In this document: piece after piece, positions 9,584-18,673 of the stretch
How positions within the stretch are numbered: the first letter of the stretch is position 1
Layout of the letters: each line of letters opens with the position of its first letter
From: Dysgonomonas sp. PF1-14
GTDB taxonomy: Bacteria; Bacteroidota; Bacteroidia; Bacteroidales; Dysgonomonadaceae
Direction: 5' to 3'
DNA: 64,000 nucleotides
Assembly: GCF_029892965.1 (NCBI RefSeq)
Contig: NZ_JARXWN010000010.1
Span: 62,001-126,000, forward strand
Made by a program: the position numbers and the translations under genes
The notes under the pieces: generated by a model
Database searches by the model: none
The model's input: only the letters and a program-made list of their open reading frames with translations
Told to the model about the DNA's origin: nothing

Positions 9584-11016
9584 TTTATTCTGTGTTTTTT
9601 CTTATAGTTATTATATGCGTCGATAAAGTCGGATGCAAACAGCATTCCCTGAGCCTGATAACCCGATGTGGTATAATGCACCTTGTCGCGGGCTATCATC
9701 CGGGAGTATTCACCCTTAGGACCTATCCCCGATGCTCCACCCATACGTGTATATAAGTCCCATACCGGCATATTGGTCAATCCTGTAAGCGCTATACTGT
9801 AGTCGGACACGTATGTATTGGTGCGCCCGCGACGAAACATCGATGGCGGCGGGGTCATCACCAATATAACGGCTTCTTTGTTCTGTCTCTTTACATTGTT
9901 GACAAATTCCCTCAACTGGAAGATGTAATTGGTATCGGACATTTTTCCGAAAGATTCATTCGTACCGAAAGACAGTATAACCAGATCGGGAGCCAATATG
10001 GGCAACTGCTCAAAGAACAGCGGATATTTATTGTAGTCGGACAACTTGGCTCCATTCACTCCTATCGAGTGATAAATAAGGCCGGATCTATCATTTTCTA
10101 TCACAAATCCGTTCAGGTTATACATTGCCCGTTTTGCTGCCGGAAATATTGTAATACAGTTCATCAGTGTATCACTGGTATAGGACGAATAATATGGCTC
10201 TGATACCATATCTACATGGTCAACCTCATCTTTATTTATATTGGAACGGACTACGCGGGGCTGTACTACTGTTTTTCCTTTTCCCGGTATTTTCAGGCTT
10301 TGGTTCACCCGTATTGAATTCGACCTCAACCCGCTCGCACTCTTTATCTGAGCCACAGTAACACCATATTTGCGGGCTATCGCTGAAAGAGTTTCACCTC
10401 TTTTCACTTTGTGATACCTGATTCCGCCCGATGAAGTCCTGCTCCCGCCCGTCACAGTTGTCTCTAATGGCTCTGCTGTAACCGACATCGTATATTGAGG
10501 CTCTTTAGTAGGATAAATGATCTTCACATTGCTAAATTCATAACCTTCGGTAGCTGATAGTTGCAGCACAAAATCGTCGGCAGAGGTATAAAGTGCTATT
10601 CCACTCAGTCCTATTCCCACATCGGCAATAGGAGAAACGTTCAGCAGGCTCTGCCAAGTCGCATTGCATGAATATCTTATATAGCGGGGGCCGTTTGTCC
10701 TGACAAGGCTGTAAGGAAAGGTAAAACCAACACCAGCGTTTCCAAATTTAAGCTGTAACGCTTCACGAATGGTATTAGTAAAAAAGTCTGCCTGAATATG
10801 CGAATCTCCAATGTGTACTATGTTTATCTTTCCGTCCTTATTTCGCTCTAGATTGTATAGCTTTTCAAAAACGGGAGACAGCAACACCTGATTGGAAAAT
10901 ATGTTTCCATCGTTATTCGTCTCCTTTATTCCTTTTGCCGACATAGTCTGAGGCAACAGAAATATCAGTGCGGAAAAATAATATATATAGCGTTGTACTT
11001 TTTTCAATAACTTCAT
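9580..11016 (-). CDS. SGNH/GDSL hydrolase with an inserted LysM domain
   Basis: 478 residues from the ATG at 11016 (a TTG one codon earlier is less likely). An N-terminal signal peptide ends near TMSAKG. SGNH catalytic blocks: GDSH (D71, S72), FGTNES in block III, and D444-x-x-H447 near the C-terminus. Between blocks I and III, at about residues 201-244, lies a LysM peptidoglycan-binding module (YHKVKRGETLSAIARKYGVT to LKIP). A secreted esterase or acetyltransferase held at peptidoglycan is the simplest reading. It is flanked by a second SGNH gene upstream (4-bp gap) and the MBOAT gene downstream (overlap). Substrate not proven. Confidence 0.88.
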   Translation of the reverse strand: MKLLKKVQRYIYYFSALIFLLPQTMSAKGIKETNNDGNIFSNQVLLSPVFEKLYNLERNKDGKINIVHIGDSHIQADFFTNTIREALQLKFGNAGVGFTFPYSLVRTNGPRYIRYSCNATWQSLLNVSPIADVGIGLSGIALYTSADDFVLQLSATEGYEFSNVKIIYPTKEPQYTMSVTAEPLETTVTGGSRTSSGGIRYHKVKRGETLSAIARKYGVTVAQIKSASGLRSNSIRVNQSLKIPGKGKTVVQPRVVRSNINKDEVDHVDMVSEPYYSSYTSDTLMNCITIFPAAKRAMYNLNGFVIENDRSGLIYHSIGVNGAKLSDYNKYPLFFEQLPILAPDLVILSFGTNESFGKMSDTNYIFQLREFVNNVKRQNKEAVILVMTPPPSMFRRGRTNTYVSDYSIALTGLTNMPVWDLYTRMGGASGIGPKGEYSRMIARDKVHYTTSGYQAQGMLFASDFIDAYNNYKKKHRIN

Positions 11017-11020
11017 CAAA

Positions 11021-12499
11021 TCAATCTTCTGCTACGCCCTCTCCGTTAGAAGTTTTATATTTGGCGTATCCTTTATTTATTTCATTATAAATGAGCTTTG
11101 CTATCTTCCTCGAACCTGCAATGTTGAAGTGTGTATAATCCGTATTGGCCATTTTGTTGTTCACCCATGTCAGCATAGAACCTTTACCACCCATCACTTC
11201 GTATAGGTTGATATAGCCTGAGCCTGTCTTGCGGGCATAATTCTTTTGTGCATTTGCCAATGCCGTCACTGCCGGATCGGTCTGCATTTCACCATCTATC
11301 TTAGATGCCTTGTCGGCTGTAGAAATTATAAGTATATCGGCATTCGGAAAACACTTATGCAGATTGTTAACCACCGTCGTCATCGCTTTTTCGTACCAGT
11401 TGTAGTTCAACGATCCATGACCGAGCACGTTCGCTCCATATTGCAGAATGATGAGGTCGTAACCCAATTCCCTGTCGAATGCATTCATCAATGCCGGGCT
11501 CAGTATAGAAAGCGGCAGACCGGAATTTCCTCGCATCGAGAAGTTGTCGATGTGCACACCCTTACCATCATCGAAGTTGAATCCATATATCGGGATAGAA
11601 TCCGCTTTAAGGAAATCGACCTGTAATGACCTCGCACTACGTGAGGTTAGCGCCAAAGTATTCAGTATAGACGAAGGATTGAGAGACTTCACCGATACAG
11701 AGTCCTTATCGGCTCTCACCGCTACACTGGCATTTCCGTTGCGCGAACTTCCGTAAAATAAAGTAGGGTTATTCAGTGTCTTCGAGTGGGGCTGTGCCTG
11801 CGCTTTATATCTCACCCAGTATGTATCAGCCGGATCTTTGGCGAAAAAGACCTGTCCGTCGATACCAAAAGCTCTTATCGGTTTCTTCACTCTGACAAAA
11901 GACTGAGAGAACCAGTTCTTCGAAAACTGGTGTGACACAGAACCGCGCGATGCAGCCGAAAGAGAAGATACAGATACAAATCCGACTCCTTCTCCGCCAT
12001 AAACCGATTGGAATTCACTGCGCACATCCTGTACTATATAATCCCCGTCATTCATGGAATCTCCGAAATAACCGATACGCACACTCCCTTCTTTGCTCTG
12101 TTCCAACTGATAGAGCTTTGCATAGAAGCGTTGAAGATTATGGTAACCTTCGGCACTGAGTGATGGGCTAAGACTGGTATCTATTTCTTTTACAGGCTCG
12201 GGCAGTTGTTCCCGAGCTGAATCCTCTTCATTATTATCAGCAGGTTTATTCTCTTTCTCTTTAGGTTTTATCTGAGTAGTATCGGGTACAACAACGGGAA
12301 TTTCCTCTATAACTACTGTGTCGTTCTGTGCTTCGAGCGCCATACTGTCTATGATAATATTTTCGGTAACAAGGGTATGTTCCGGAAATAAACGTGGCGG
12401 CAGTATATTTTTAAATATCAAAAATGCAACGATGGATAAGACAACAAATAGAATAGCCTTTCCCAAATATGACTTATCGGATGTACTCACACTTTGCAA
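11021..12499 (-). CDS. Membrane-anchored SGNH/GDSL hydrolase
   Basis: 492 residues from a TTG at 12499; no ATG precedes the membrane helix and a stop lies 18 bases upstream, so TTG or the GTG three codons on is the start. One N-terminal transmembrane helix (KAILFVVLSIVAFLIF) is followed by an acidic/Pro-rich linker (about 60-115). The SGNH domain has GDSM (S148), LQYGAN in block III and D454-x-x-H457. It is likely an extracytoplasmic O-acetyl esterase or transferase acting with the downstream LysM-SGNH and MBOAT proteins. First gene of the three-gene unit. A TAGCTTTG -7 box lies upstream (12552-12559, minus strand). Confidence 0.87.
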   Translation of the reverse strand: MQSVSTSDKSYLGKAILFVVLSIVAFLIFKNILPPRLFPEHTLVTENIIIDSMALEAQNDTVVIEEIPVVVPDTTQIKPKEKENKPADNNEEDSAREQLPEPVKEIDTSLSPSLSAEGYHNLQRFYAKLYQLEQSKEGSVRIGYFGDSMNDGDYIVQDVRSEFQSVYGGEGVGFVSVSSLSAASRGSVSHQFSKNWFSQSFVRVKKPIRAFGIDGQVFFAKDPADTYWVRYKAQAQPHSKTLNNPTLFYGSSRNGNASVAVRADKDSVSVKSLNPSSILNTLALTSRSARSLQVDFLKADSIPIYGFNFDDGKGVHIDNFSMRGNSGLPLSILSPALMNAFDRELGYDLIILQYGANVLGHGSLNYNWYEKAMTTVVNNLHKCFPNADILIISTADKASKIDGEMQTDPAVTALANAQKNYARKTGSGYINLYEVMGGKGSMLTWVNNKMANTDYTHFNIAGSRKIAKLIYNEINKGYAKYKTSNGEGVAED

Positions 12500-12551
12500 T
12501 TTAGTCTGAATTTCGGATTATTAATTGATCAATTTCCTCATAAAATTTGTG

Positions 12552-12559
12552 CAAAGCTA
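12552..12559 (-). promoter_or_regulatory. Putative -7 box of the SGNH-SGNH-MBOAT operon
   Basis: Read on the minus strand the sequence is TAGCTTTG, matching TAnnTTTG, about 53 bp upstream of the first SGNH start codon. No TTTG is found at the expected -33 position, so support is partial. Confidence 0.4.
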
Positions 12560-12598
12560 GTTACTTTCTTTGAAAATGTATAGGAGATAACTGATATT

Positions 12599-13048
12599 TT
12601 AGTGATATTTTGCTTTTGCAGTAATGTGCTCTATTTCAATTTTGAAAGTAGCTGTCCTACCCCATGACTTGTCCATATATTTTTCACCCGATTCTGTATA
12701 GTCGGGAGAATATTTTGCGACAAGCAGCCGCAGGGCTTTCCGTTTTTCTTCGTCTGTCAGGTTTATATCTGCTTTGCCGAATATAACAATACTCTCATAC
12801 AAAGTAGTAAACTGTTCGGCTACAGGCTTTGTAACCCCTACGATAGTAAATGAGACTTTCATATTTTCTTTCAGTATATCGAGTTTCTTTCCTTCGGGTG
12901 CACAATGGAAATAAAGGCTGTTAGTAGTTTCATCATACGCATAACTGATAGGTATTCCGTAACTATAACCGCTTTCGTCGATACCCAAACTGAGGAATCC
13001 ATATTCGGAATCCTGCAATAACTCTTTTATACGTATCTGGTCATCCAA
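12599..13048 (-). CDS. Pyridoxamine 5'-phosphate oxidase-like flavin-binding protein (Nim/split-barrel family)
   Basis: 149 residues with a split-barrel FMN-binding fold: EYGFLSLGIDESGYSYGIPISYAY, then LYFHCAPEGKKLDILKENMKVSF and ESIVIFGKADI, typical of the NimA-like subfamily. These bind FMN (or heme) and reduce small molecules; NimA relatives can reduce nitroimidazoles. The N-terminus is unclear: the reading frame opens at a TTG (13048) just after a stop, while an out-of-frame ATG at 13064 encodes MTKQNIG and ends at a TGA inside the gene. A one-base difference would join them, so a frameshift or an unusual start is possible. Confidence 0.75.
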   Translation of the reverse strand: MDDQIRIKELLQDSEYGFLSLGIDESGYSYGIPISYAYDETTNSLYFHCAPEGKKLDILKENMKVSFTIVGVTKPVAEQFTTLYESIVIFGKADINLTDEEKRKALRLLVAKYSPDYTESGEKYMDKSWGRTATFKIEIEHITAKAKYH

Positions 13049-13087
13049 TATTCTGTTTTGTCATCTGATTTCCCTGAACATATCTGT

Positions 13088-13840
13088 TTAAAATATATGA
13101 TAAAAAATTACATACATCATCCCCACATTATAGCCTGCATGACCAACAATTGCTCCTGATATGGAACCGGTCTTCTCCTTACATAAAAAGAGTAACTGGC
13201 TAAGGATAAACATACCGGAAACCCAAAGAATAGCAGGAACAGACAAAAACTCCCATCCGCCCATATGATATACAACTCCGAAATGCGCCAGATGTGTGAG
13301 AGCGAAAGCAAGGCTATCGAATATAGAGGCTTTCGTTTCACCGAATTGTTCTACAAAACTTCCATGCACTACACCCCTATAAAAAAGCTCTTCTCCTATC
13401 GGACTAAAAGTCATTCCCACAAGAGAAAACATGACGAAGAACATAAGCTTATTTGCGGCTAATGCTTCACCGGGTATTGTGTATGATCTCGATATATAAA
13501 CGAAACTATTATTAATGGTATCGGCATACAGAAACTTTGCACAAATAAACATCAAAGCGCAAAAAGCAAAGCCGATAAAGAAAGAAGTTATCAGCCAATA
13601 ATAATTTACCGGCTTTTTTATACCGATATACTTTCTACCATCCTTAGACAGAAGGATAAAAGGTACAACCCACATGATAAGAAATATAATGGAGACAGTG
13701 CCATATCCGCCGGAAGCATTGGCATCGAGCACCATGATGAAGCGGGGAATCCCGAATAACAGAATCAGGAATACACCCAACTTCCAGTTATAAGTAAGGA
13801 ATCTGAAAAACGGCCTTAATGCTCTTTTTTCAATATCCAT
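13088..13840 (-). CDS. CPBP-family intramembrane metalloprotease
   Basis: 250 residues with about 6-7 membrane spans. CPBP (Abi/Rce1-like) motifs are complete: E150-E151-x-x-x-R155 in GEELFYRG, H183 and H186 in LTHLAHFG, and the C-terminal GHAGYNVGM. The family includes prenyl-protein proteases and bacteriocin immunity or maturation proteins; the substrate here is unknown. Its start overlaps the end of the DUF3316 gene by 11 bp, so it belongs to the parC transcription unit. Confidence 0.88.
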   Translation of the reverse strand: MDIEKRALRPFFRFLTYNWKLGVFLILLFGIPRFIMVLDANASGGYGTVSIIFLIMWVVPFILLSKDGRKYIGIKKPVNYYWLITSFFIGFAFCALMFICAKFLYADTINNSFVYISRSYTIPGEALAANKLMFFVMFSLVGMTFSPIGEELFYRGVVHGSFVEQFGETKASIFDSLAFALTHLAHFGVVYHMGGWEFLSVPAILWVSGMFILSQLLFLCKEKTGSISGAIVGHAGYNVGMMYVIFYHIF

Positions 13841-14798
13841 TCCAATAATTATTACGGGCTTTTTCTCTTGGCTTCTTCACACCCTCCATAGGGAAACCTA
13901 TAACAAAGCTGTTTGTATAATGATGCGTCTGTATATCGTGTACTTTGGTCTGATACCACGATCCAAGATAGCCTACACGTATAGTATATTTATTGATTGG
14001 AATGTCTACGGTCAGATAATTACGTAACGCCCGCTGATTGTGCAGCGATGCAAAGTTGACCACTCCGACTGAGTTTCCGAGTGATATTTCGTAGTACGAT
14101 TGTCCGTATTTGGGGGAGAACAGCATGCCCATGAAAGGGCTGCCGACTTGCCAGCGAAGGGCAAACCATTTGAATTTGTATGATGCAATAACCGAAAGGT
14201 TCAGGTTAGTATAGGCGCGTGCAGTAGCCGGATTGTTACCGTTACGCTCATTATAAAGCACTCCTGCATTGACATCCCAAAATCCGCCTACCCCTAAGCG
14301 AAACGCCGGAGTATTATACAGGCTGTAATGCCCGCCCAGACGGTAATTAGCTAATAGCCAGTATTCAGACACATTTCCGGCAGGATTGTCGCCCTTCGAG
14401 AAATCAAGTTCGAATATTTGCTGTTTATAAAACTTATAGTCAAACCACGTAGTACGGCGCAGTTGTTCGTACATCAGCCGGATATTAAAACCTTTGTACT
14501 CCAATGGAGACAGGTATGTATCATACATATTGGCTGAGCCGATAGAAGCGGAGAATGTGTTATTGGTGATTAACGGAGACATTACAAGTTCAGGACTGAC
14601 CATAGGTATAGGCACATCCGGAATTTCCTCCTCTACAGGAATCATAGAGAAGTATATAGCCAGAGAGTCTTCTTTAGTCAAAGTATTTACGTTCTGTGAA
14701 AAAGAAGGCAAAAAGAAGAATATGCCTGCAAATAAATACAGGAAACGAAATAGTCTCTTTTTATTTACACTCTTATTCTTCCCCCTCCTTGTCCTCAT
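13830..14798 (-). CDS. DUF3316 exported protein, probable outer-membrane barrel
   Basis: 322 residues. The basic N-terminus and hydrophobic stretch (RFLYLFAGIFFFLPSFSQ) look like a signal peptide. The rest has alternating aromatic/polar strands (GFNIRLMYEQLRRTTWFDYK, YKFKWFALRWQVGS, YTIRVGYLGSWYQTKV) and fits the Bacteroidota DUF3316 family. An outer-membrane location is inferred. Its start lies inside the 3' end of parC (26-bp overlap) and its end overlaps the CPBP gene, so all three are probably co-translated. Function unknown. Confidence 0.75.
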   Translation of the reverse strand: MRTRRGKNKSVNKKRLFRFLYLFAGIFFFLPSFSQNVNTLTKEDSLAIYFSMIPVEEEIPDVPIPMVSPELVMSPLITNNTFSASIGSANMYDTYLSPLEYKGFNIRLMYEQLRRTTWFDYKFYKQQIFELDFSKGDNPAGNVSEYWLLANYRLGGHYSLYNTPAFRLGVGGFWDVNAGVLYNERNGNNPATARAYTNLNLSVIASYKFKWFALRWQVGSPFMGMLFSPKYGQSYYEISLGNSVGVVNFASLHNQRALRNYLTVDIPINKYTIRVGYLGSWYQTKVHDIQTHHYTNSFVIGFPMEGVKKPREKARNNYWNGY

Positions 14799-17496
14799 CT
14801 TTAAACAAAGATTTCTGTCCTGTTATTTCATCTATAATATCAGATATAGGACGATCGTCTATATCGTCGTCATCATCTATCTGCACTTCAAATTTCTTCT
14901 CATCCTCCTCCTTCGGCTCAGGGAAACGGATCGGTTCCAGTTCTTTTATCTCGCCGATTTCGAATGTAGACAGGCGTTTACCTTTTGCCTTAAAGCCTTT
15001 GACTGCAATAAATTCTTCGGCATCGAGTTCCAATGCTTCCCGATAACTGTCGCGTCCGCCGAATGTAACCTGTATGCGCGGATAGACTGTATCGGTCAGT
15101 ATATTCAATTTCGATTCGGGATTTTCTCCTAAGAAATTCTGTATCTTCGAGGATGCCTCGAAAGTAAAGCGTTTCATGTACATATACTGCTGGTCGGCAT
15201 CGAACAACACCGCTGTCCAGTTCTTATCGGCTACATATTTTTCTATAACTATCATTCCGGCTTCGTAGTGATTGGTCACCTCGAATGAAGTAGTATGGAA
15301 ATCCCCATTCTGATTTACAACCAGTATCTGATCGTCACTCTGAAACTCGCCCAGATATTTGCCTCGTTCGTCATAGTTGAGACGTAGCACATCCTGATCG
15401 AACCAGACTTTGCGTCCGCCCAGTGTAGAACCACCTTTCTGCTTCAACGAGATTTTATGCACTTCGGCTTTAGTCAGTATATTACCCATCGACTGACGCC
15501 CTTTGATAGCTATATCGCTGAAATCTTTCTCGAACACGAGAATCTTCTGGCGTGGCTTCGGTTTCAGTATCACGCGTATCGTTTCGGCCTCTCCGTTCGG
15601 GTTAGCACTGAAATACACAATGCGTGAACCTTCCTTACCTTGTGTCACATCATATTCCTTGTCGCGGGTAATACCTGTTACGGCAAAGCGTTTGATATAG
15701 TCGGGGCCTGTTTTTCCATGACGATATACCACATTGTAAATCGTACGTTTGTCATTGCGACGAAAAACATTGAGGTATAAGATATTCTTTCCGACAAACA
15801 TCTTGTCGCTCACTTTTACAATCTTATATTTTCCGTCTTTGAAGAACAGGATAATATCATCGATATCGGAACAGTTAGAAACAAACTCGTCTTTCTTCAA
15901 CGATGTACCGATAAATCCTTCTTCGCGATTGATATAGAGTTTTTCGTTGGCTTCCACCACTTTAGTGGCTTCGATGGTATCGAAACTGCGAATCTCCGTT
16001 TTGCGGGGATAGTTCTTACCGTATTTATCTTTCAGCATCACATACCACGAAATGGTATAGTCTATAATATTCTCTATATTGTGCTTTATCTCTTCTATTT
16101 CTTCCTTGTACTTGGCAATCAGTTCATCAGCCTTGTCTGAATTAAATTTGAGGATGCGCCCCATCTTTATTTCCATCAACTTCATGATATCCTCGCGGGT
16201 TACCTCACGTATAAAGAGTTTTGCAAATTTAGCCAGACGCTTGTCGATATGCTCAACGGCAGCATCCATATTAGCAGCATTCTCAAATTCCTTATCCTTA
16301 TAGATACGCTCTTCGATAAATATCTTTTCAAGAGAAGAGAAATGAAGTGTTTCTTCCAGTTCGCTTTTCTGAATCTCAAGTTCGAGTTGAAGCAGGCGTT
16401 GTGTATTGTCAGTCGTAAAACGAAGAATATCGCTCACAGTAAGGAAGTGCGGCTTATTGTCCTCTATTATACAGCAGTTTGGCGAAATACTTATCTCGCA
16501 ATCGGTAAAGGCATACAGGGCATCAATGGTTTTATCGGAAGATACTCCGGCTGCCAGATGTACATGTATCTCTACATTCTGTGCCGTAATATCGTCTACC
16601 TTACGGATCTTTATCTTACCCTTGTCGTTGGCTTTCAGTATAGATTCTACCACTGATGAAGATGTACGCCCATAAGGTATATCACTTATTACAAGTGTTT
16701 TATTATCCAGTTTCGATATTTTAGCCCGTACTTTTACCGAACCTCCACGCTCACCGTCATTGTATTTACTGACATCTACATAACCTCCGGTCTGAAAATC
16801 GGGATAAAGCGTAAAATCTTCACCCTGCAAATGTGCTACCGAAGCATCACAAAGGTCATTATAATTGTGAGGAAGTATTTTTGAAGACAGTCCTACTGCA
16901 ATACCTTCCGCTCCCTGTGCTAGCAATAGCGGGAACTTAACGGGAAGCGTAACAGGTTCTTTGTTACGTCCGTCATACGATGGTTTCCATTCTGTTGTTT
17001 TCGGATTAAACAGCACCTCAAGTGCAAACTTAGATAGGCGCGCTTCGATATAGCGCGGTGCAGCTGCACCGTCACCTGTAAACACATTACCCCAGTTACC
17101 CTGACAATCTACCAGCAGATCTTTTTGTCCCATTTGCACCAACGCATCACCAATGGAGGCATCACCATGCGGATGGAACTGCATTGTATGTCCGATAATG
17201 TTTGCTACTTTATTGTAGCGTCCGTCGTCCATGCGTTTCATGGAGTGCATAATACGGCGTTGTACGGGTTTCAATCCGTCTCCTATATGGGGAACAGCAC
17301 GTTCGAGAATTACATACGAAGCATAGTCCAGAAACCAATTCTGAAACATGCCCGACAGGTGTAACTGATTATCCGCTGCGTCTTTTACCGGAACTTTATA
17401 ATCGGAATGTGAATTCCCATCAGTGGAATCCTCCTCTATTTGTGGTTCGTCGTTCTCTAAATTCTCTGGTTCGTCAATAATATCTTCGGGGAGCAT
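14773..17496 (-). CDS. parC: DNA topoisomerase IV subunit A
   Basis: 907 residues. Type IIA topoisomerase breakage-reunion domain with active-site Tyr149 (AAPRYIEARL), preceded by the quinolone-determining region HPHGDASIGDALVQ. The C-terminal part is a beta-pinwheel-like region ending in an acidic tail (EEDEKKFEVQIDDDDDIDD). The missing canonical GyrA-box and the sequence style fit the ParC of Bacteroidota rather than GyrA. With ParE it decatenates daughter chromosomes. A promoter with both boxes lies upstream. parE is not in the window. Confidence 0.92.
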   Translation of the reverse strand: MLPEDIIDEPENLENDEPQIEEDSTDGNSHSDYKVPVKDAADNQLHLSGMFQNWFLDYASYVILERAVPHIGDGLKPVQRRIMHSMKRMDDGRYNKVANIIGHTMQFHPHGDASIGDALVQMGQKDLLVDCQGNWGNVFTGDGAAAPRYIEARLSKFALEVLFNPKTTEWKPSYDGRNKEPVTLPVKFPLLLAQGAEGIAVGLSSKILPHNYNDLCDASVAHLQGEDFTLYPDFQTGGYVDVSKYNDGERGGSVKVRAKISKLDNKTLVISDIPYGRTSSSVVESILKANDKGKIKIRKVDDITAQNVEIHVHLAAGVSSDKTIDALYAFTDCEISISPNCCIIEDNKPHFLTVSDILRFTTDNTQRLLQLELEIQKSELEETLHFSSLEKIFIEERIYKDKEFENAANMDAAVEHIDKRLAKFAKLFIREVTREDIMKLMEIKMGRILKFNSDKADELIAKYKEEIEEIKHNIENIIDYTISWYVMLKDKYGKNYPRKTEIRSFDTIEATKVVEANEKLYINREEGFIGTSLKKDEFVSNCSDIDDIILFFKDGKYKIVKVSDKMFVGKNILYLNVFRRNDKRTIYNVVYRHGKTGPDYIKRFAVTGITRDKEYDVTQGKEGSRIVYFSANPNGEAETIRVILKPKPRQKILVFEKDFSDIAIKGRQSMGNILTKAEVHKISLKQKGGSTLGGRKVWFDQDVLRLNYDERGKYLGEFQSDDQILVVNQNGDFHTTSFEVTNHYEAGMIVIEKYVADKNWTAVLFDADQQYMYMKRFTFEASSKIQNFLGENPESKLNILTDTVYPRIQVTFGGRDSYREALELDAEEFIAVKGFKAKGKRLSTFEIGEIKELEPIRFPEPKEEDEKKFEVQIDDDDDIDDRPISDIIDEITGQKSLFKDEDKEGEE

Positions 17497-17535
17497 GCGT
17501 AAAATTTGATTTTAATAGCTATTAAAAAACTCGTT

Positions 17536-17566
17536 CAAAGATAGCTTTTTTTGATGGAATTTCAAA
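17536..17566 (-). promoter_or_regulatory. Promoter of parC operon
   Basis: On the minus strand: TTTG (17563-17566), a 19-bp spacer, then TATCTTTG (17536-17543). This is a full match to the Bacteroidota promoter form, about 40 bp upstream of the parC ATG. Confidence 0.75.
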
Positions 17567-17607
17567 ACACAAAGAGGCATTCCAATCAACAGTATAACAA
17601 CATCTTT

Positions 17608-17638
17608 TTTGCTAATATTCATTTTTTTAATACTTTTG
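17608..17638 (+). promoter_or_regulatory. Promoter of the lipoprotein gene
   Basis: TTTG at 17608-17611, a 19-bp spacer, and TACTTTTG at 17631-17638, 34 bp upstream of the ATG at 17673. Divergent from the parC promoter 42 bp away. Confidence 0.75.
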
Positions 17639-17672
17639 CCGGCAATAACTCAATTTAACAAAACTAAATCTT

Positions 17673-18614
17673 ATGAAGCTATTAAAAAACTACTTCCTGC
17701 CTCTCTTTATTGTGTTTGCATTTGCGGCATGCGACAGCGATGACAACAACGATATCATCGAACCCCCTATCACAGAGTATAACCTGACAAAATTAGAAGT
17801 AACATTTGCCGATCAGGTAAAAAGACCTTTGTTCGATCTTACCTATGATGATAATAATAAGTTGACACAAGCAGTCTATTATTTCTACAATATCGGGGAA
17901 GAAGATGGTGATGAGACTGACGTAAAGCTGGACGAAACTATGACTTATCATTTCATTCATAGTGCCGATATAATATCGGTAAACTGCATTCGTATAAATC
18001 ACACAAAAGACGATGCAAAAAGCGAATGGATCACTACCCTTACCACATCAAACGGACGCATTGTAAAGGCATCAAACGTAAACAACAAGGGTAAAACAAT
18101 TGTGTATACATGGGAAAATAACAAGCTTAAAAAAGTATTCAATTATGACTTCACCTACAATGGCAGCAATGTAGAGAAAGCCATTGAAGCACATGAGTAC
18201 TCAGATGATTATTACATTAGAGAAAATACCTGTTCGTACGCATTAACATGTAATACCAACAAAACGAACCCATTTGCTTACATCCCATTAGAGTTACTGG
18301 CTGTAATGGATTCAGACGGTGATAATATGGATATACTCCCATTGGTGTTATCTGCTAACGAAGTACAACAAGTAGTACACAATGACGAAGCAAAAATGAA
18401 GAAAAGCCCGGATAATAACGTGGAGTGGGAATCGATGGTTAAAGAGACCATCAATTACACATATACTCGGGATAATAATAATCTTGTAACGACTGCGACA
18501 ACCCAACAGACCGATTATTTCAGTCTTACACACCATGTTGACTCCCAATGGAATGTAGAAGAAACTACTGATGGTGGATCTACTCTTATGCATTTCACCT
18601 ATGTAGAAAGATAA
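17673..18614 (+). CDS. Hypothetical lipoprotein
   Basis: 313 residues. Lipoprotein signal peptide with the lipobox FAAC (Cys20) followed by acidic DSDDNND, a common outer-membrane export signal in Bacteroidota. The mature part has repeated beta-rich segments such as LTYDDNNKLTQAVYY, ITTLTTSNGRIVKASN and YTWENNKLKKVFNYDFTYNGSNVEKA, which recall YD/RHS-like or DUF4595-type repeats where NGxxV follows a strand. No catalytic motif seen. Monocistronic: its own promoter upstream and a terminator right after. Confidence 0.75.
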   Translation: MKLLKNYFLPLFIVFAFAACDSDDNNDIIEPPITEYNLTKLEVTFADQVKRPLFDLTYDDNNKLTQAVYYFYNIGEEDGDETDVKLDETMTYHFIHSADIISVNCIRINHTKDDAKSEWITTLTTSNGRIVKASNVNNKGKTIVYTWENNKLKKVFNYDFTYNGSNVEKAIEAHEYSDDYYIRENTCSYALTCNTNKTNPFAYIPLELLAVMDSDGDNMDILPLVLSANEVQQVVHNDEAKMKKSPDNNVEWESMVKETINYTYTRDNNNLVTTATTQQTDYFSLTHHVDSQWNVEETTDGGSTLMHFTYVER

Positions 18615-18635
18615 GACATTTACAATACCCCAAAT

Positions 18636-18673
18636 AATAAAGGCGTGAGTTTCGAAATTCACGCCTTTATTTT
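18636..18673 (+). terminator. Terminator of the lipoprotein gene
   Basis: Perfect 13-bp stem AATAAAGGCGTGA (18636-18648) and TCACGCCTTTATT (18659-18671) with a 10-nt loop that itself contains TTTCGAAA, followed by TTTT. Confidence 0.85.
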
